Source: Propionicimonas sp. (lineage in GTDB: Bacteria; Actinomycetota; Actinomycetes; Propionibacteriales; Propionibacteriaceae). Taken from it: a DNA stretch of 58,644 nucleotides. Location: the NCBI RefSeq assembly GCF_029975155.1, contig NZ_JARKPQ010000180.1, positions 1-58,644 of the forward strand. Reading direction: 5' to 3'. The position numbers and the translations under genes are program-made. The notes under the pieces were generated by a model, which saw only the letters and a list, made by a program, of their open reading frames with translations, did no database searches and was not told where the DNA came from. Shown in pieces: positions 44,684-53,508 of the stretch; within the stretch, counting starts at the first letter, position 1, and each line of letters starts with the position of its first letter.

Positions 44684-45784
44684 CTACGCCTTGGTGGGTG
44701 CCGTGACCACCGTTGACGCTAGGCGGTCGGATGGTCGGACGGACACCGGTCTCCGTGGTAGTGGGCCCGTGGTGCCCCGGGCGATCAGCCGCGGCGAGAA
44801 GATGTGCTCCTCGGTCTTCCGATCCGCGGTGCGCAGAGCCTCGATGGCGGACACCAGAGCAAGTTTGGCCATGCCGTTGATGTCCTGCGAAACGGTAGTC
44901 AGGTTGATTGAGGGGTTGGAAGCTATTCGCGAGTTGTCGAACCCCGCCACGGAGATGTCTAGCGGGACGTGGAGTCCAGCAGCCCGCAGGGTCTCGAGGA
45001 GACCGACCGTCGCGAGGTCATTCGAGCCGATTACTGCGGTCGGCAGATGGTTGAGATCGGACAGGAGTTGCTGTGCTGCCACGACTCCGCCGCGGCTGGT
45101 GAAGTCGCCCGGAATCAGCTTGGCGCGGTCTCTCAGTCCTCGCTCAGCCATGGTGTTCAGATAGCCTTGGGCTCGTTCGGCACCTGACCGCCGACCGGTG
45201 GCCTCCATCGCCCAGATGTCGCGATGGCCGAGGTTGATCAGGTGGTCAACGAGCATGCGGATAGCCTCGTTGTCGTCCAGGCGCACGACGTCGGTGAGAC
45301 CGTTGGTGTTTCGTCCGATCACCACTACTGGAAGCCGCTGATTCCAGCGTCCGAGGACCGAATCATCGACCTCGGCTGCGGCGATGATGAGCGCCTCGGC
45401 GCGTGTGCCCAAGAGGTCCGCGCCCGCCCGCTCGTAGTCTCGGCTCTCGGTCACCGCAGACAGGGTCAACTCATACCCCAGCAGCTCGGCAGAGCGGTAG
45501 CACGCATCCAGCAGGTTGGCGTGAAAGTCGTCGTGGGCATCGAACACCACGCCGATCACATTGCTGCGTCCTACGCGCAAGGAGCGTGCCACCACATCTC
45601 GCTTGTAGCCGATCTCGTCGGCGGACTCCAGCACGCGCCGACGAGTGTCGGCGCTCGCTCCTGGCGCATCACGGAACACCAACGACACAAGTGAGCGCGA
45701 AACTCCAGCCCTCGCCGCGACATCAGCCATGGTCGGACGCCCGGAACTCAACGTGGGCTCCTTTGGGCGCTGGTGCGCAGCCAT
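44684..45784 (-). CDS. LacI family transcriptional regulator of the sugar island
   Basis: This 366-residue protein has a LacI DNA-binding domain (TMADVAARAGVSRSLVSLVF; hinge region KRDVVARSLRVGRS) and a sugar-binding-type sensor domain (NVIGVVFDAHDDF, HRDIWAMEATGRRSG, TAVIGSNDLATVG). Being divergent from the transporter operon, it is the likely local repressor, induced by the imported sugar or a derivative. There are 739 bases between it and the first transporter gene, long enough for shared operators. Confidence 0.92.
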   Translation of the reverse strand: MAAHQRPKEPTLSSGRPTMADVAARAGVSRSLVSLVFRDAPGASADTRRRVLESADEIGYKRDVVARSLRVGRSNVIGVVFDAHDDFHANLLDACYRSAELLGYELTLSAVTESRDYERAGADLLGTRAEALIIAAAEVDDSVLGRWNQRLPVVVIGRNTNGLTDVVRLDDNEAIRMLVDHLINLGHRDIWAMEATGRRSGAERAQGYLNTMAERGLRDRAKLIPGDFTSRGGVVAAQQLLSDLNHLPTAVIGSNDLATVGLLETLRAAGLHVPLDISVAGFDNSRIASNPSINLTTVSQDINGMAKLALVSAIEALRTADRKTEEHIFSPRLIARGTTGPLPRRPVSVRPSDRLASTVVTAPTKA

Positions 45785-46523
45785 GTTCGTCGGACCTGTC
45801 CTAGGGCTCGATGGAGGGGCGGTCGTTCCAATAGATGCTACTAGACGACAGCCACGCTACTGCAACCACGAACCACGGCGCAGTGAACCGTGAGAACAGC
45901 GGCTGCCGCAGGCTCCGCGCGAGTCTCACCTGGCACGCATCCAGGCCAGCACACGGTATCCGACATCGATCTGGTTACCCTGCCGCCGGGCCGGTCCGGG
46001 TGGATCGTGAGGCCGACCGAAGCAGAGCGGTCGCGCGGCCCCAAGTCCCGTCGCAGAGCCGCCGACAGCTGCCGGAAATCGGACAATCCGACCGCTCTGT
46101 GAGTATTTTGGGCCCATAGGCCTTGACACTATCTCGATCCACTGTGAGGCTAGTGCCACGGTTGAGCACGGGAGACGGGGGCGCGAAGCGTCTCGCAAGA
46201 GCCTCGCGGGTGCAACCAAACGGTCACGCTCGACACATCGGAGTATCGAGGCTGGATATGCACATGAGTACACGCTCGGCAGCAGGCCCGGACGAGCTGG
46301 ATTGCCGGCACGCGCCGGTGGGGCTCGCCGGCTGGTCGGGGGCTCCATCGACAATGTCGGCGGGGGGCCCGCAAGGTCCGAAGACGGCTCTCGACTTCCG
46401 TCGTGGCGCGCCTGCGCAGCCTGATGGCTGGCCTCGGCACGACAACGTTCTCGATGGCCGCGCGGTTGCGCTGGCAGAGGTGACGCACCAGACCTGCACG
46501 CGGCCGGACGGGGTGAGTGAGAG
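45785..46523. other. Long divergent control region of the sugar island
   Basis: No gene is convincing in these 739 bases. TTGACA at 46123-46128 is the best -35, with weak -10 candidates near 46146-46156. A 13-bp inverted repeat TCGGA-CAA-TCCGA (46079-46091) lies just upstream and could be an operator. If transcription starts near 46160, the first transporter gene has a leader of about 360 bases. Opposing frames inside it look like shadows. Confidence 0.45.
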
Positions 46524-48068
46524 TTGAGCACTGGGGAAAACGAGCGCCCGAAGCCGATCTTGGAGATGCGCGGCATCTACAAGTCATTCGGTGCCGTGAA
46601 GGCGTTGGAGAACGCCCAGCTGGTACTCAACGAAGGCGAAATCCATGCACTCATCGGCGAGAACGGGGCTGGTAAGTCGACACTGGTGAAGATCATGGCG
46701 GGCGTCCATCGTCGTGATGCCGGGGAGTTTCTGTTCAAGGAGCAGAGTGTCGACTTTCATTCGACGATTGAGTCAAAGAACGCCGGCATCTCCGTGATCT
46801 ACCAGGAACCGACACTCTTTCCCGATCTCTCAGTCACAGAGAACATCTTCATGGGGCGGCGGCAGGTTGATCCACTAGGTCAAGTTGACCGAAAGAAGAT
46901 GCGCGCAGAGGTGATTTCCCTCTTCGAGAGGCTGGGTGCGGACATAGACCCGGACCGTCGGACGCTCGGGTTGTCAATCGCCGATCAACAACTAATCGAG
47001 ATCGCCAAGGCTATATCGATGGACTCCCGCGTTCTCGTGATGGATGAGCCAACTGCGGCCTTGTCCGGGGTGGAAGTCGAGCGGCTGTTTGCGACCGCAC
47101 GGGTGCTTCGGGACCGAGGCCACGCTCTCGTCTTCATCTCCCACCGCCTAGACGAGGTGTTCGGCCTCTGCGACTCGATTACGATTCTCCGGGACGGCGG
47201 CTATGTAGGAAGCTGGCCATCGCAACGGATCACCGAGGAGCAAGTCGTTCGGCACATGGTCGGCCGTGACGTCACCACACTGTTCCCCAAGACGACGGGT
47301 AACGCTCCTGGGCCAGTTGTGCTCGAAGTCAAGGAATTGAGCAGTGCCGGATTGTTTGAGGATGTGTCTCTAAAGGTCCGGGAGGGCGAGATCGTCGGAC
47401 TGGCCGGGCTCGTCGGGGCCGGCAGGAGCGAAACAGTTCGGGCCGTCTTCGGGGTTGATCCATACGATTCCGGAGAGGTCTGGATGGGTGGCCAGAGACT
47501 GCCCAAGGGCAACCCACGCAAGGCGATTGCGGCGGGCATAGCGATGGTCCCGGAGGACCGTCGACAGCAAGGTCTTCATATGGACGCTTCGATCAGTCGT
47601 AACATCACCCTGGTCTTGCGTCGTACCTTGTCACGCTGGGGCTTGCTGACTCCTGCCGCTGAGGATGCCGTCGCCTCCGACTGGGGTGGACGGCTTCGGG
47701 TAAAGGCCAAGGACGTCGACGCGACTGGCGCGATGCTGTCGGGCGGGAACCAGCAGAAAGTGGTCATTGCGAAGTGGCTGGCGACTCGGCCGAAAGTCCT
47801 CATCATCGATGAACCGACCAGAGGCATCGATGTCGGCACCAAAGCGGAAGTGCACAGGTTACTCGACCAGCTGGCCTGCGACGGCATGGCGGTGCTGATG
47901 ATCTCATCGGAGCTACCTGAAGTGCTCGCGATGAGCGATCGGATATACGTGATGCACGAAGGCCGAATAGTCTCCGAATTCGATCGTGGAGACTACGAGA
48001 ACAACACTTCGTCTAGCGAGCGAGTGATGGCGGCGATGACGGCCTCCGGGAAGAAGGGTCCGAAATGA
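46524..48068 (+). CDS. Sugar ABC transporter ATP-binding protein (CUT2, RbsA/RhaT-like)
   Basis: This 514-residue protein has two fused nucleotide-binding domains. NBD1 has Walker A GENGAGKST (45-53) and Walker B VLVMDEPTAAL, with a variant signature LSIADQQLIEIAKA. NBD2 has the usual degenerate Walker A of the family (GLVGAGRSE), signature LSGGNQQKV and Walker B VLIIDEPTRGID. It energises uptake with the next two permeases and the binding protein. The start is a TTG at 46524, since homologues begin close to PILEMRGI; the ribosome site is weak. It overlaps the next gene by four bases. Confidence 0.93.
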   Translation: MSTGENERPKPILEMRGIYKSFGAVKALENAQLVLNEGEIHALIGENGAGKSTLVKIMAGVHRRDAGEFLFKEQSVDFHSTIESKNAGISVIYQEPTLFPDLSVTENIFMGRRQVDPLGQVDRKKMRAEVISLFERLGADIDPDRRTLGLSIADQQLIEIAKAISMDSRVLVMDEPTAALSGVEVERLFATARVLRDRGHALVFISHRLDEVFGLCDSITILRDGGYVGSWPSQRITEEQVVRHMVGRDVTTLFPKTTGNAPGPVVLEVKELSSAGLFEDVSLKVREGEIVGLAGLVGAGRSETVRAVFGVDPYDSGEVWMGGQRLPKGNPRKAIAAGIAMVPEDRRQQGLHMDASISRNITLVLRRTLSRWGLLTPAAEDAVASDWGGRLRVKAKDVDATGAMLSGGNQQKVVIAKWLATRPKVLIIDEPTRGIDVGTKAEVHRLLDQLACDGMAVLMISSELPEVLAMSDRIYVMHEGRIVSEFDRGDYENNTSSSERVMAAMTASGKKGPK

Positions 48069-49126
48069 GCACGGCGCTGGTGGCTCGGAAGTCGAGCTCA
48101 GCAATCGGCGCGCGCCTCAAGCGGCTCATGAAACGGCGGGAGGCAGCCGCGGTCTTGGCGACGATCGGACTCATCGTCTTGACGGGAATCGTGAACCCAA
48201 GGTTTCTGACTGGGGCAGACGCGATCCGAAACCTGTGGCTCACGCCTTCGATGCTGATGGTGATCGCCGTCGCGCAAGCCGTTGTGCTGATTACCCGAAA
48301 CGTTGACCTGTCGATCAGTGCGACTCTGGGTATCTCGGCATATGCGACTGGTGTGATGTTTGCCGAACACCCCGAAATCCCAGACGCGGTCGTCGTCATA
48401 GTGGCGATCCTGATCGGCACAGCGCTGGGCACCATCAACGGGCTCTTGGTGAGTCTGGGGCGTATTCCGTCCCTGGTGATCACCTTGGGGACGCTGTACG
48501 CATATAAGGGCCTCCTCATCGCTTGGGCGGGAAGCAATCGAATCGTTCCGTCGGACCTGCCCGACTGGCTGAAGGAGCTCGGCGTCGCGACAATCGCTGG
48601 ATTCCCGGTCCTCACGGTGTTTGCGCTCATCATATTGATTTGTGTCGGCTACTACATGTATCAGCGCCCTTCCGGCCGCGAGATGTATGCCATCGGTTCG
48701 AGTCCTGAAGCGGCGGAGCTGTGTGGCCTGCCGGTGAGACGACGGGTGCCAGTCGCGTTCGTGATTTCGGGCACCCTGGCCGGGTTGGCCGGGGTCATCT
48801 ACGCGGCCAGATATGCCACGATCTCGTCGCTGGCCGGGGCGGGCCTGGAGTTCGACACCGTGGCGAGTGCCGTGATCGGCGGCGTCAGTATGAGCGGTGG
48901 GCTCGGGACCGTCGCGGGGGCGGCGGTCGGTGCCGCCCTCCTGTCCACGATCGACCGTGCTCTACCGACGATGGGTGTGCCGGCGTTCTGGCAGGAATGC
49001 GCGGTCGGTGCGCTGATCTTGGCGGCAATTGTGCTGGACCGGGTGCTGGCCATTCGAAACGAGCGAAGGCTGCGTGTGGATCCCGCGGACGGGTCGAAGC
49101 CGGGAAGGGCAGGTGAACAGGCATGA
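48065..49126 (+). CDS. Sugar ABC transporter permease 1 (CUT2)
   Basis: This 353-residue membrane protein has about nine or ten hydrophobic segments. NVDLSISATLGISAYATGV is the conserved CUT2 permease motif (DLSxG), and GREMYAIGSSPEAAELCGLPVRR is the coupling-helix region that contacts the ATPase. It is paired with permease 2, as in rhamnose (RhaPQ) and Lsr (LsrCD) systems, which use two distinct permeases. It overlaps both neighbours by four bases. Confidence 0.92.
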   Translation: MSTALVARKSSSAIGARLKRLMKRREAAAVLATIGLIVLTGIVNPRFLTGADAIRNLWLTPSMLMVIAVAQAVVLITRNVDLSISATLGISAYATGVMFAEHPEIPDAVVVIVAILIGTALGTINGLLVSLGRIPSLVITLGTLYAYKGLLIAWAGSNRIVPSDLPDWLKELGVATIAGFPVLTVFALIILICVGYYMYQRPSGREMYAIGSSPEAAELCGLPVRRRVPVAFVISGTLAGLAGVIYAARYATISSLAGAGLEFDTVASAVIGGVSMSGGLGTVAGAAVGAALLSTIDRALPTMGVPAFWQECAVGALILAAIVLDRVLAIRNERRLRVDPADGSKPGRAGEQA

Positions 49127-50232
49127 GCGTAGCGACGAGCTCGGAGGCCACGCGGGTAGCCATCCCCACGCGTGTACAGCGCGCGCGCCGCCTGCTGAGC
49201 GGGCGTGAGGCCGGCGTCGCGGCACTGGCGGTCGTGGTGTGGATTGTCGTCGCGATCGTGGTGAAGGGCTTCACGACTGCGACCACCGCCTATTACATGG
49301 GCCTCGATCTCTTTCCGATCATCATGCTGGCCTTGCCGATGACGATGATCATCATCACCGGGGAGGTCGACCTGTCGATCGGCAGCATGACGGGGCTTGC
49401 TTCGGTCGTTGTTGGAATTCTGTATTCTTGGGGGGTCTCCATCCCAATTGCCGTCGTGGTGGCGATCGTCGTGGGAGCATTGGGCGGGTTCATCAACGGA
49501 ATGTTGGTAGCCAGAGTCGGCCTGGCCTCCTTGGCCGTCACAATCGGCACCATGGCACTTTATCGTGGAATGGCGGTCGGGGCGCTCGGAACGGAAGCGA
49601 TCACCAGCTTCCCGAATGAATATCGGCAATTCGTCACCGGCCGACTTTTCGGCCCCGGGACGGCGGTCCCCACCATGGTTCTGATCTTCGTCATCGCGGC
49701 GGTGCTATTCATCGCGTGGTTGCACTACACTTCCTTCGGGCGCGGCGTCTACGCGGTCGGCATGAGTCCGAAGGCGGCCGCATTTGCAGGTGTCGAGTCA
49801 CTCAGGCTCAAGCTGATACTTTTCATGAGCAGCGGCGCCATGGCGGGCTTGATGGGTGCATACTGGGCGCTTCGTTACAACTCCGCCCGCGGTGACAATG
49901 CGACGGGACTCGAGCTGATGGTCGTGGCTGGGGCACTCGTCGGCGGCGTATCGTTCTTCGGCGGTTCGGGTTCATTGGTCGGAGCCTGCATTGGCTGCAT
50001 CGTGATCGGACTGCTCCGAAGTTCCCTGCGGCTCGGCGACGTCCCCGAAGACGCTATCAACGTTGCGGTCGGTCTACTGCTCATCGTGACCGTGGTCGGG
50101 CCACGTGCAATGGAACTCCTCAAGCTCAAGACGGCAGAGCTTCGGTTACGCAGGAGCGGAACGGGCCGCAATCGCGCAACGAACGAAGATGCAATTTCGA
50201 ATCATCAAAACCAAAGGAAGGTAACGGAATGA
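49123..50232 (+). CDS. Sugar ABC transporter permease 2 (CUT2)
   Basis: This 369-residue partner permease has the motifs EVDLSIGSMTGLASVVVG and GRGVYAVGMSPKAAAFAGVESLRLK. Its C-terminal tail (about 335-369; RNRATNEDAISNHQNQRK) is polar and unusually AT-rich at the DNA level. Its gene overlaps the binding-protein gene by four bases (ATGA). Confidence 0.92.
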   Translation: MSVATSSEATRVAIPTRVQRARRLLSGREAGVAALAVVVWIVVAIVVKGFTTATTAYYMGLDLFPIIMLALPMTMIIITGEVDLSIGSMTGLASVVVGILYSWGVSIPIAVVVAIVVGALGGFINGMLVARVGLASLAVTIGTMALYRGMAVGALGTEAITSFPNEYRQFVTGRLFGPGTAVPTMVLIFVIAAVLFIAWLHYTSFGRGVYAVGMSPKAAAFAGVESLRLKLILFMSSGAMAGLMGAYWALRYNSARGDNATGLELMVVAGALVGGVSFFGGSGSLVGACIGCIVIGLLRSSLRLGDVPEDAINVAVGLLLIVTVVGPRAMELLKLKTAELRLRRSGTGRNRATNEDAISNHQNQRKVTE

Positions 50233-51302
50233 AGTCGAGGACTGGCTCCGTTCGTGGCAGCGGCAAGCGGATCATGATCGCCGGAACGTCATTGCTCATC
50301 ACCCTCTCTCTCGCAGCCTGCTCGACAGGAAGCACGGGAGATGCCGGGAACTCTGGAGACGCCGGCGCTCAGTCGGGTGGCCCCAGCATCGCGTTCGTGC
50401 CGAAGCAGGTTGGAAATCCCTATTACGATACGTCGAATACGGCCGCCCGCAAAGCGATCGAGGGATTCGGGGGAACCTTCAAGGAGGTCGGCCCCACCGA
50501 GGCGACAGCAGACGGACAGGTGTCGTATATCAACACGCTGACCCAACAGGGGGTCAACGGAATTGTGATCGCAGCAAATGATCCTTCCGCGCTGTGTAGT
50601 GCCATGAACGAGGCTCGTGATGCGGGAATATCGGTGCTGACTTATGACGCGGACAGCAATCCGGAATGTCGAAGCGCATACGTCCGGGCCGCTTCTGCGC
50701 AGACCATTGGCGAGACGGCTGCGAAGCTGATGGTTGATGAGATCGGGGACTCCGGAGAGATTGCGATCATGTCGACCACTCCGAACGCGACCAACCAGAA
50801 CCAGTGGAACAGCGCGATTGAGGAGTATTACAAGGCGAACTATCCGAATATGAATATCGTCGAGATCGTCTACGGCAAGGACGAAGACCAGGCGTCCTTC
50901 GACAAGACGGAGGCACTGCTGGCGAAGTATCCGAATCTGGATGGCATCATCGGCACCACCGGAACTGGCTTGGCCGCCGCCCTCCGCTACGTGTCGGGAT
51001 CGGAATTCAAGGGCAAGGTTGCCATGACCGGCCTTTGTCAGCCGAGCGAATGCGGTTCCTACACCAAGGATGGCACGATGAAGCAGTTCGCGCTCTGGAA
51101 TCCGGCCGACCTCGGAACTCTTGCCGCCTGGGCGACGAAGGCGTTCATCGAGAAAAAGATCACTGGCAAGGAAGGTGAGACCTTCACAGCCGAAGGTATT
51201 TCTACCGGTAAGAACGAGTTCACGATCGAGGCCAACGGCATCATCTCGGTCGGTGATCTGACTGTGTTCACCAAGGACAATGTGGACGACTTCGACTTCT
51301 GA
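50229..51302 (+). CDS. Sugar-binding lipoprotein 1, LsrB/RhaS-like
   Basis: This 357-residue solute-binding lipoprotein (Peripla_BP_4 type) has a basic start, a hydrophobic helix and lipobox LAAC (Cys31). IAFVPKQVGNPYYDTS, TYDADSNPECRSAYV, TPNATNQNQWNSAIEEYY and the C-terminal TKDNVDDFDF are strikingly like LsrB, the autoinducer-2 binder, and the related rhamnose binder RhaS. However, the LsrB residues Asp166 and Pro220/Ala222 appear changed (Asn in ATNQNQW; IIGTTGTGL instead of IIAPDANAL), so AI-2 binding is doubtful. It delivers its ligand to the two permeases upstream. Confidence 0.9.
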   Translation: MKSRTGSVRGSGKRIMIAGTSLLITLSLAACSTGSTGDAGNSGDAGAQSGGPSIAFVPKQVGNPYYDTSNTAARKAIEGFGGTFKEVGPTEATADGQVSYINTLTQQGVNGIVIAANDPSALCSAMNEARDAGISVLTYDADSNPECRSAYVRAASAQTIGETAAKLMVDEIGDSGEIAIMSTTPNATNQNQWNSAIEEYYKANYPNMNIVEIVYGKDEDQASFDKTEALLAKYPNLDGIIGTTGTGLAAALRYVSGSEFKGKVAMTGLCQPSECGSYTKDGTMKQFALWNPADLGTLAAWATKAFIEKKITGKEGETFTAEGISTGKNEFTIEANGIISVGDLTVFTKDNVDDFDF

Positions 51303-51308
51303 CCACTC

Positions 51309-51360
51309 CTGGATGGCAGGTCCCGGGCTTGGGCCTCGCCGGCCCGGGGTCGTCATCCAG
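51309..51360 (+). terminator. Stable hairpin after binding protein 1
   Basis: CTGGATG (51309-51315) pairs with CATCCAG (51354-51360), and inside it GTCCCGGGC pairs with GCCCGGGG. It starts seven bases after the stop codon. It probably stabilises the upstream mRNA and limits read-through into the oxidoreductase genes. Confidence 0.7.
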
Positions 51361-51449
51361 ATCACGTCAGGCCTTTGGCGGGCCACGGCAGATCGTACGG
51401 TCGGCGGACTCAGCGTTGGCTTTACACAGTTCCAAGGAAGGTTCGAATC

Positions 51450-52457
51450 ATGCAAATAGCACTTGTTGGCGCCGGCATTATCGGGACCGCTCACGCAGGC
51501 CGGCTCGCCGCTCTGGACGATGTCTCGAACGTCCTCATCGCGGACAGGGATAGCGAGCGCGCCGAAGCGGCGGCCCGAGGGATTGAGAAGGCTAGAGCGG
51601 GCACGGTGGATGACGCTTTCGCGAAGGGCGTCTCTGGCGTCGTGGTGACAACCAACGCGATCTACCATGCTCCGCTGATCCATCGGGCTCTGGACGCTGG
51701 AATCCCTGTGTTCACGGAGAAGCCAGTGGCGCCGGATGTCGCCACGACCCGAGAAGTGGTGGCCCATGCTAAGCGGGTTCCCGACGTTCCCGTGCAGGTG
51801 GGGTTCCAGCGCCGCTTCAACGACGGATACCGGAGGGCACGTGAGGCGTTCCGGTCGGGTGAGCTGGGCTTCGTCCACACCGCCTATGCGTCGACGTTCG
51901 ATGAGGTCCCGGCGCCGGCGGCGTATATTCCGACCTCCGGGGGGCTGTTCAAGGACAACTCGATTCACGACTTCGACATCATCGCATGGGTAACGGGGCT
52001 CAAGGCTCGTCGAGTGTCCGCAGTGGGTTCGGATCAGGGTGAGAAATTTTACCCCGAGGGCGGGGACATGAACACCGTGAACGCGCTGGTCACCTACGAG
52101 GACGATTTGGCGGCCTTCGTTAGCGCGAGTCGCTACAACGGTGCCGGTGCAGATGTCCGCTTGGAGCTCTTCGGTTCGAAGAACTCGATCTTCGTCGGCC
52201 TAGACGACCGCGCACCTTTGCACAGTGCGGAGCGGGCCGTCTCTTGGACGCAGCAAGATCCGTACCACAACTATCGCGAGCGTTTCGAAACGTCTTTCGC
52301 TGCCGAGCTTCGGGCATTTGTCCAGATGGCACGTGGAGATACTCCAAGCCCGTGCACACCGGCGGAGGCCCTGGAGGCACTGTATATCTCCGAGGCTGCT
52401 CTCCTTTCGATGAAGCGCGGCGAGCCGGTAAACATCGCTGAAGTGCGGGAATGGTGA
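51450..52457 (+). CDS. Gfo/Idh/MocA family oxidoreductase
   Basis: This 335-residue enzyme has an N-terminal Rossmann fold (IALVGAGIIGTAHAGRLAAL), the hallmark EKPVAPD (catalytic Lys) and a C-terminal alpha/beta domain with GGLFKDNSIHDFDIIAWVTG, whose Asp/His pair is typical of inositol or glucose dehydrogenases. It would oxidise a hydroxyl of a sugar, polyol or sugar acid with NAD(P)+. AAGGAAGG sits before the ATG at 51450. As part of the island it likely acts on the imported compound. Confidence 0.92.
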   Translation: MQIALVGAGIIGTAHAGRLAALDDVSNVLIADRDSERAEAAARGIEKARAGTVDDAFAKGVSGVVVTTNAIYHAPLIHRALDAGIPVFTEKPVAPDVATTREVVAHAKRVPDVPVQVGFQRRFNDGYRRAREAFRSGELGFVHTAYASTFDEVPAPAAYIPTSGGLFKDNSIHDFDIIAWVTGLKARRVSAVGSDQGEKFYPEGGDMNTVNALVTYEDDLAAFVSASRYNGAGADVRLELFGSKNSIFVGLDDRAPLHSAERAVSWTQQDPYHNYRERFETSFAAELRAFVQMARGDTPSPCTPAEALEALYISEAALLSMKRGEPVNIAEVREW

Positions 52458-52470
52458 ACGATGACGTCCG

Positions 52471-52505
52471 TTGACGGTAACTTGACCGTAAACACGCCCT
52501 AAATA
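52471..52505 (+). promoter_or_regulatory. Promoter/operator with direct repeat TTGAC-N-GTAA
   Basis: TTGACGGTAAC (52471-52481) is followed directly by TTGACCGTAAA (52482-52492), an 11-bp direct repeat. An AT-rich TAAATAT lies at 52500-52506. Either TTGAC could act as a -35, but spacing to the AT-rich box is not canonical, so a regulator site is equally likely. Confidence 0.5.
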
Positions 52506-52575
52506 TCAACGCCGCGCGACGCGTACGGTGTGGGCGTAGGCGGCTCGAGTCTCCCTGCTGAAGAAGGTGAGTAAC

Positions 52576-53508
52576 GTGAAGTATCGGCCTCTCGGAAAGA
52601 CGGGGTTGGAAGTATCTGCGGTGTCTTTTGGGACCGGTTCACTTGGCGAGTTATTCGGGCCGCTTTCGGAAGGTGATGCGTTGCGTCTGGTCGACCAGGC
52701 GCTGGACGTCGGCATCAACCTGATTGACACATCACCGTACTATGGCAGCGCAGAACACCGGCTTGGCAAAGCGCTGACGCCGTCGAAGCGAAACGGCATT
52801 ATTTTGGCGACAAAGGCGGGTCGGTACGGCTTCACGGAATTCGACTATTCCCCGGCTCGCATCAGACACAGCCTCGAGGACAGCTTGCGCCTCCTCGGCA
52901 CGGACTACGTGGACATCCTTCAGCTGCATGACATCGAGTTTGTTCCGCTCGCGCCAGTGCTGACCGATAGTTACGCCGAGCTTCTGAGGCTGAAGGACGA
53001 AGGGAAATGTCGGTTCATTGGAATGACGGGCTACCCGCTCAGGACGTTCCGCCGGGTGATCTCGGAGAGCGAGGTGGACGTGGTGTTGACCTATGCAAAG
53101 GGCACTCTGCTGGATGACTCGATCGGCACGGAACTCGTTCCGCTGGCCGCGGAGAGGGGAGTCGGGCTCCTGAACGCGGCAGCGGTGTCGCTCGGGCTAC
53201 TCACGCCGGGAGGCAGTGAGATCAAGATCAGTCATCCGGCGCCACCGGTTGTTCGGTCAGCTGCGAAGGCAATGGTCGAACTGGCTGGGGTGCGCGGGAT
53301 CGATATCTCGTTCTTGGCGAACCAATACGCGATCCAGCGCTCAGGCACTCCGACGACGGTTGTGGGTGTGGGCAAGCCGCAGCACCTTGAGGCGGCGGTG
53401 CGGGCGGTCGAGACGCCAATCGACGAGGAAGCTCTGAACGAGATCTTGGCACTTCGCCCTCCCCTGGGACAGAGGCAGTGGCGGATGGGCTTGGAGGAGA
53501 ACAACTGA
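52576..53508 (+). CDS. Aldo/keto reductase (aldose dehydrogenase-like)
   Basis: This 310-residue TIM-barrel enzyme has the AKR tetrad: Asp in NLIDTSPYYG, Tyr in SPYYGSAE, Lys in LATKAGRY and His in LQLHDIE. The sequence resembles L-galactose/D-threo-aldose 1-dehydrogenases, which oxidise aldoses to lactones. I chose the GTG at 52576 (MKYRPLGKTGLEV), nine bases after AAGG, over the GTG at 52567 that abuts the ribosome site. Its stop overlaps the ATG of the alcohol dehydrogenase (TGATG). Confidence 0.92.
   Translation: MKYRPLGKTGLEVSAVSFGTGSLGELFGPLSEGDALRLVDQALDVGINLIDTSPYYGSAEHRLGKALTPSKRNGIILATKAGRYGFTEFDYSPARIRHSLEDSLRLLGTDYVDILQLHDIEFVPLAPVLTDSYAELLRLKDEGKCRFIGMTGYPLRTFRRVISESEVDVVLTYAKGTLLDDSIGTELVPLAAERGVGLLNAAAVSLGLLTPGGSEIKISHPAPPVVRSAAKAMVELAGVRGIDISFLANQYAIQRSGTPTTVVGVGKPQHLEAAVRAVETPIDEEALNEILALRPPLGQRQWRMGLEENN

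Noticed and set aside
46123..46527. A 134-codon frame running up to the first transporter gene
   Set aside because: It would begin at the putative -35 TTGACA, lacks a ribosome site, and its composition is like shadow frames; I treat the region as control DNA.
50229..51302. Autoinducer-2 (Lsr) quorum-sensing uptake operon
   Set aside because: The binding protein looks like LsrB but key ligand residues seem changed, and no LsrK, LsrF or LsrG genes are in view; dehydrogenases point to sugar use.
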